A DNA stretch of 22,837 bases from an uncultured Selenomonadaceae bacterium (GTDB lineage Bacteria; Bacillota; Negativicutes; Selenomonadales; Selenomonadaceae). The number at the start of each line of letters is the position of its first letter. The first letter of the stretch is position 1. Position numbers and translations under genes: made by a program. Location: the NCBI GenBank assembly GCA_905233325.1, contig CAJODU010000017.1:1-22837 (forward strand), given 5' to 3'. Positions 21,900-22,837 of this stretch are shown here, one piece after another. The notes below the pieces were generated by a model that was given only the letters and a program-made list of their open reading frames with translations, searched no databases and had not been told where the DNA came from.

Positions 21900-22837
21900 G
21901 TGTACGACGAAAAAATTAGCAAGGACCTCGAGAAAAAATTTTTTGAAATGAATTTACACGCTGCTAAAAATGGTCTTGTCGAATCAATGAATGTAGTTGC
22001 CAAATTTTATATGGAAGGAGTTGGCGTTGAAAAAAATTTGGATGAGGCAATAAAATGGTTGAAAAAAGTCGATGATACAGGCGATGAATTTGCCTCCGTT
22101 ACTTTAGGTAAAATTTACAGTAAATACAGCGAAAGTAAAAATATTGACAAAGCAATTTTTTATCTTTCAAAAGCGTCGGAGAAAAATAATACCAACGCAT
22201 TAAAAAAACTGGCTGAAATTTACAAACTTCAGAACGACTTTGAAAAAATGTTTGAATGTTATCAAAAAGGTGCAAGTCTCGGCAATGATGTCTGTATGTA
22301 CGAAGTTGCGTGTTGTTATTTTTTCGGTCGTGGTGTTCAGCAAGATGATTTAAAAGCGTTGGAATGGTTCATCAAAGTAGTTGAAACTTATGGTTGGGAC
22401 TACTTCTGCAATAGTGATATTGTGCGAATGATTACAAAGATTTACAGTAAACATTTCAAATTCACCGACAAAAAATTTTTAAAATTTTATATAACAACGG
22501 AGAAACTTGGACATTTTAATGCAATGTTCGGTATCGCCGCACAACTTTACAAAACGGATAAAATTCGTGCTTTAAAATGGTACAAATTGGCGGCAGATGC
22601 CGGTGATTTTGATGCTGCCGTTGCTGTTTTTTACATAAAAAAGAACGACTTAGACGGCGGCGATAGTGATTCCTACAGAGATAACTATTATTTAGCTTTG
22701 GAGTGGTACAAAAAGGCAGTTGAGTTTGGAAATATTAACGCCGCCAAAAATTTATTGATAATGGAGGGGCTTGAACATTGGCTGTCCGAATATTTGCCTG
22801 AAACTGAGAGCATAATCTGCCGACTGAAAAAAATTTT
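21900..22837 (+). CDS. Sel1-repeat (TPR-like) protein, partial at the window end
   Basis: An open frame of 312 codons from GTG 21900, with GGAGTG (21889-21894) just upstream, running off the window without a stop. It contains Sel1-like alpha-alpha repeats: YMEGVGVEKNLDEAIKWL, YFFGRGVQQDDLKALEWF, IRALKWYKLAADAGDFDAA and YLALEWYKKAVEFGNINAA are the clearest, with looser copies between. Such repeats make solenoid scaffolds for protein-protein contacts, in signalling, secretion or effector proteins. No signal peptide is visible at this start, so a cytoplasmic protein is likely. It begins 21 bases after the PD-(D/E)XK gene and shares its A/T-rich composition, so the two probably form one transcription unit. 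Confidence 0.8.
   Translation, partial: MYDEKISKDLEKKFFEMNLHAAKNGLVESMNVVAKFYMEGVGVEKNLDEAIKWLKKVDDTGDEFASVTLGKIYSKYSESKNIDKAIFYLSKASEKNNTNALKKLAEIYKLQNDFEKMFECYQKGASLGNDVCMYEVACCYFFGRGVQQDDLKALEWFIKVVETYGWDYFCNSDIVRMITKIYSKHFKFTDKKFLKFYITTEKLGHFNAMFGIAAQLYKTDKIRALKWYKLAADAGDFDAAVAVFYIKKNDLDGGDSDSYRDNYYLALEWYKKAVEFGNINAAKNLLIMEGLEHWLSEYLPETESIICRLKKI

Overview
The window looks like a chromosomal segment from a low-GC, anaerobic member of the Firmicutes, most likely the Negativicutes (Selenomonas/Veillonella/Megasphaera relatives). The best clues are a short flavodoxin that strongly recalls the Megasphaera elsdenii protein, a ParA-ParB-DUF4446 run, a zinc-type L31, and a siroheme decarboxylase pair typical of anaerobes. 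This assignment rests on remembered family sequences, not on a search. Most of the window is ordinary housekeeping DNA. No rRNA, tRNA, CRISPR array, insertion sequence or phage gene was seen.

Region 1-7211, all plus strand: the tail of a family 8 glycosyltransferase, a secreted NlpC/P60 peptidase, a YfcE-type phosphoesterase whose frame is broken by one base, the ribosome-assembly GTPase EngB, the AhbA/AhbB pair for the siroheme branch of heme synthesis (with a good sigma-70-type promoter inside the end of engB), and the DNA polymerase III alpha subunit.

Region 7216-10748: a flavodoxin gene faces dnaE and diverges from a chromosome-partition block (parA, parB overlapping it, then a membrane-anchored DUF4446 protein). 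After it come rpmE and a terminator shared with the convergent metF.

Region 10767-14590, all minus strand: a DUF896 protein and proC form one unit. A secreted glucosaminidase, an AmrS-like radical SAM enzyme and metF form another. Each unit has its own recognisable promoter.

Region 14753-19168: an exported flavodoxin-like lipoprotein and aroA (plus) converge on a three-gene minus-strand unit. In transcription order that unit is a degenerate exonuclease III paralogue, an intact exonuclease III, and an amidohydrolase. The amidohydrolase overlaps the end of aroA by 18 bases.

Region 19140-22837, plus strand: a eukaryotic-type hexokinase with a near-consensus promoter and a strong terminator. 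It is followed by a visibly more A/T-rich tail holding a 35-codon gene with a strong ribosome binding site, a PD-(D/E)XK nuclease-fold protein, and a Sel1-repeat protein that runs off the window. This tail is the only part that looks like accessory DNA. The best candidates for something undescribed are the exonuclease III plus pseudoenzyme pair and this tail cassette. Neither can be called a new system from sequence alone. No stretch longer than 300 bases lacks a gene; the two largest gaps (about 210 bases each, before the lipoprotein and after hexokinase) hold promoters and a terminator.
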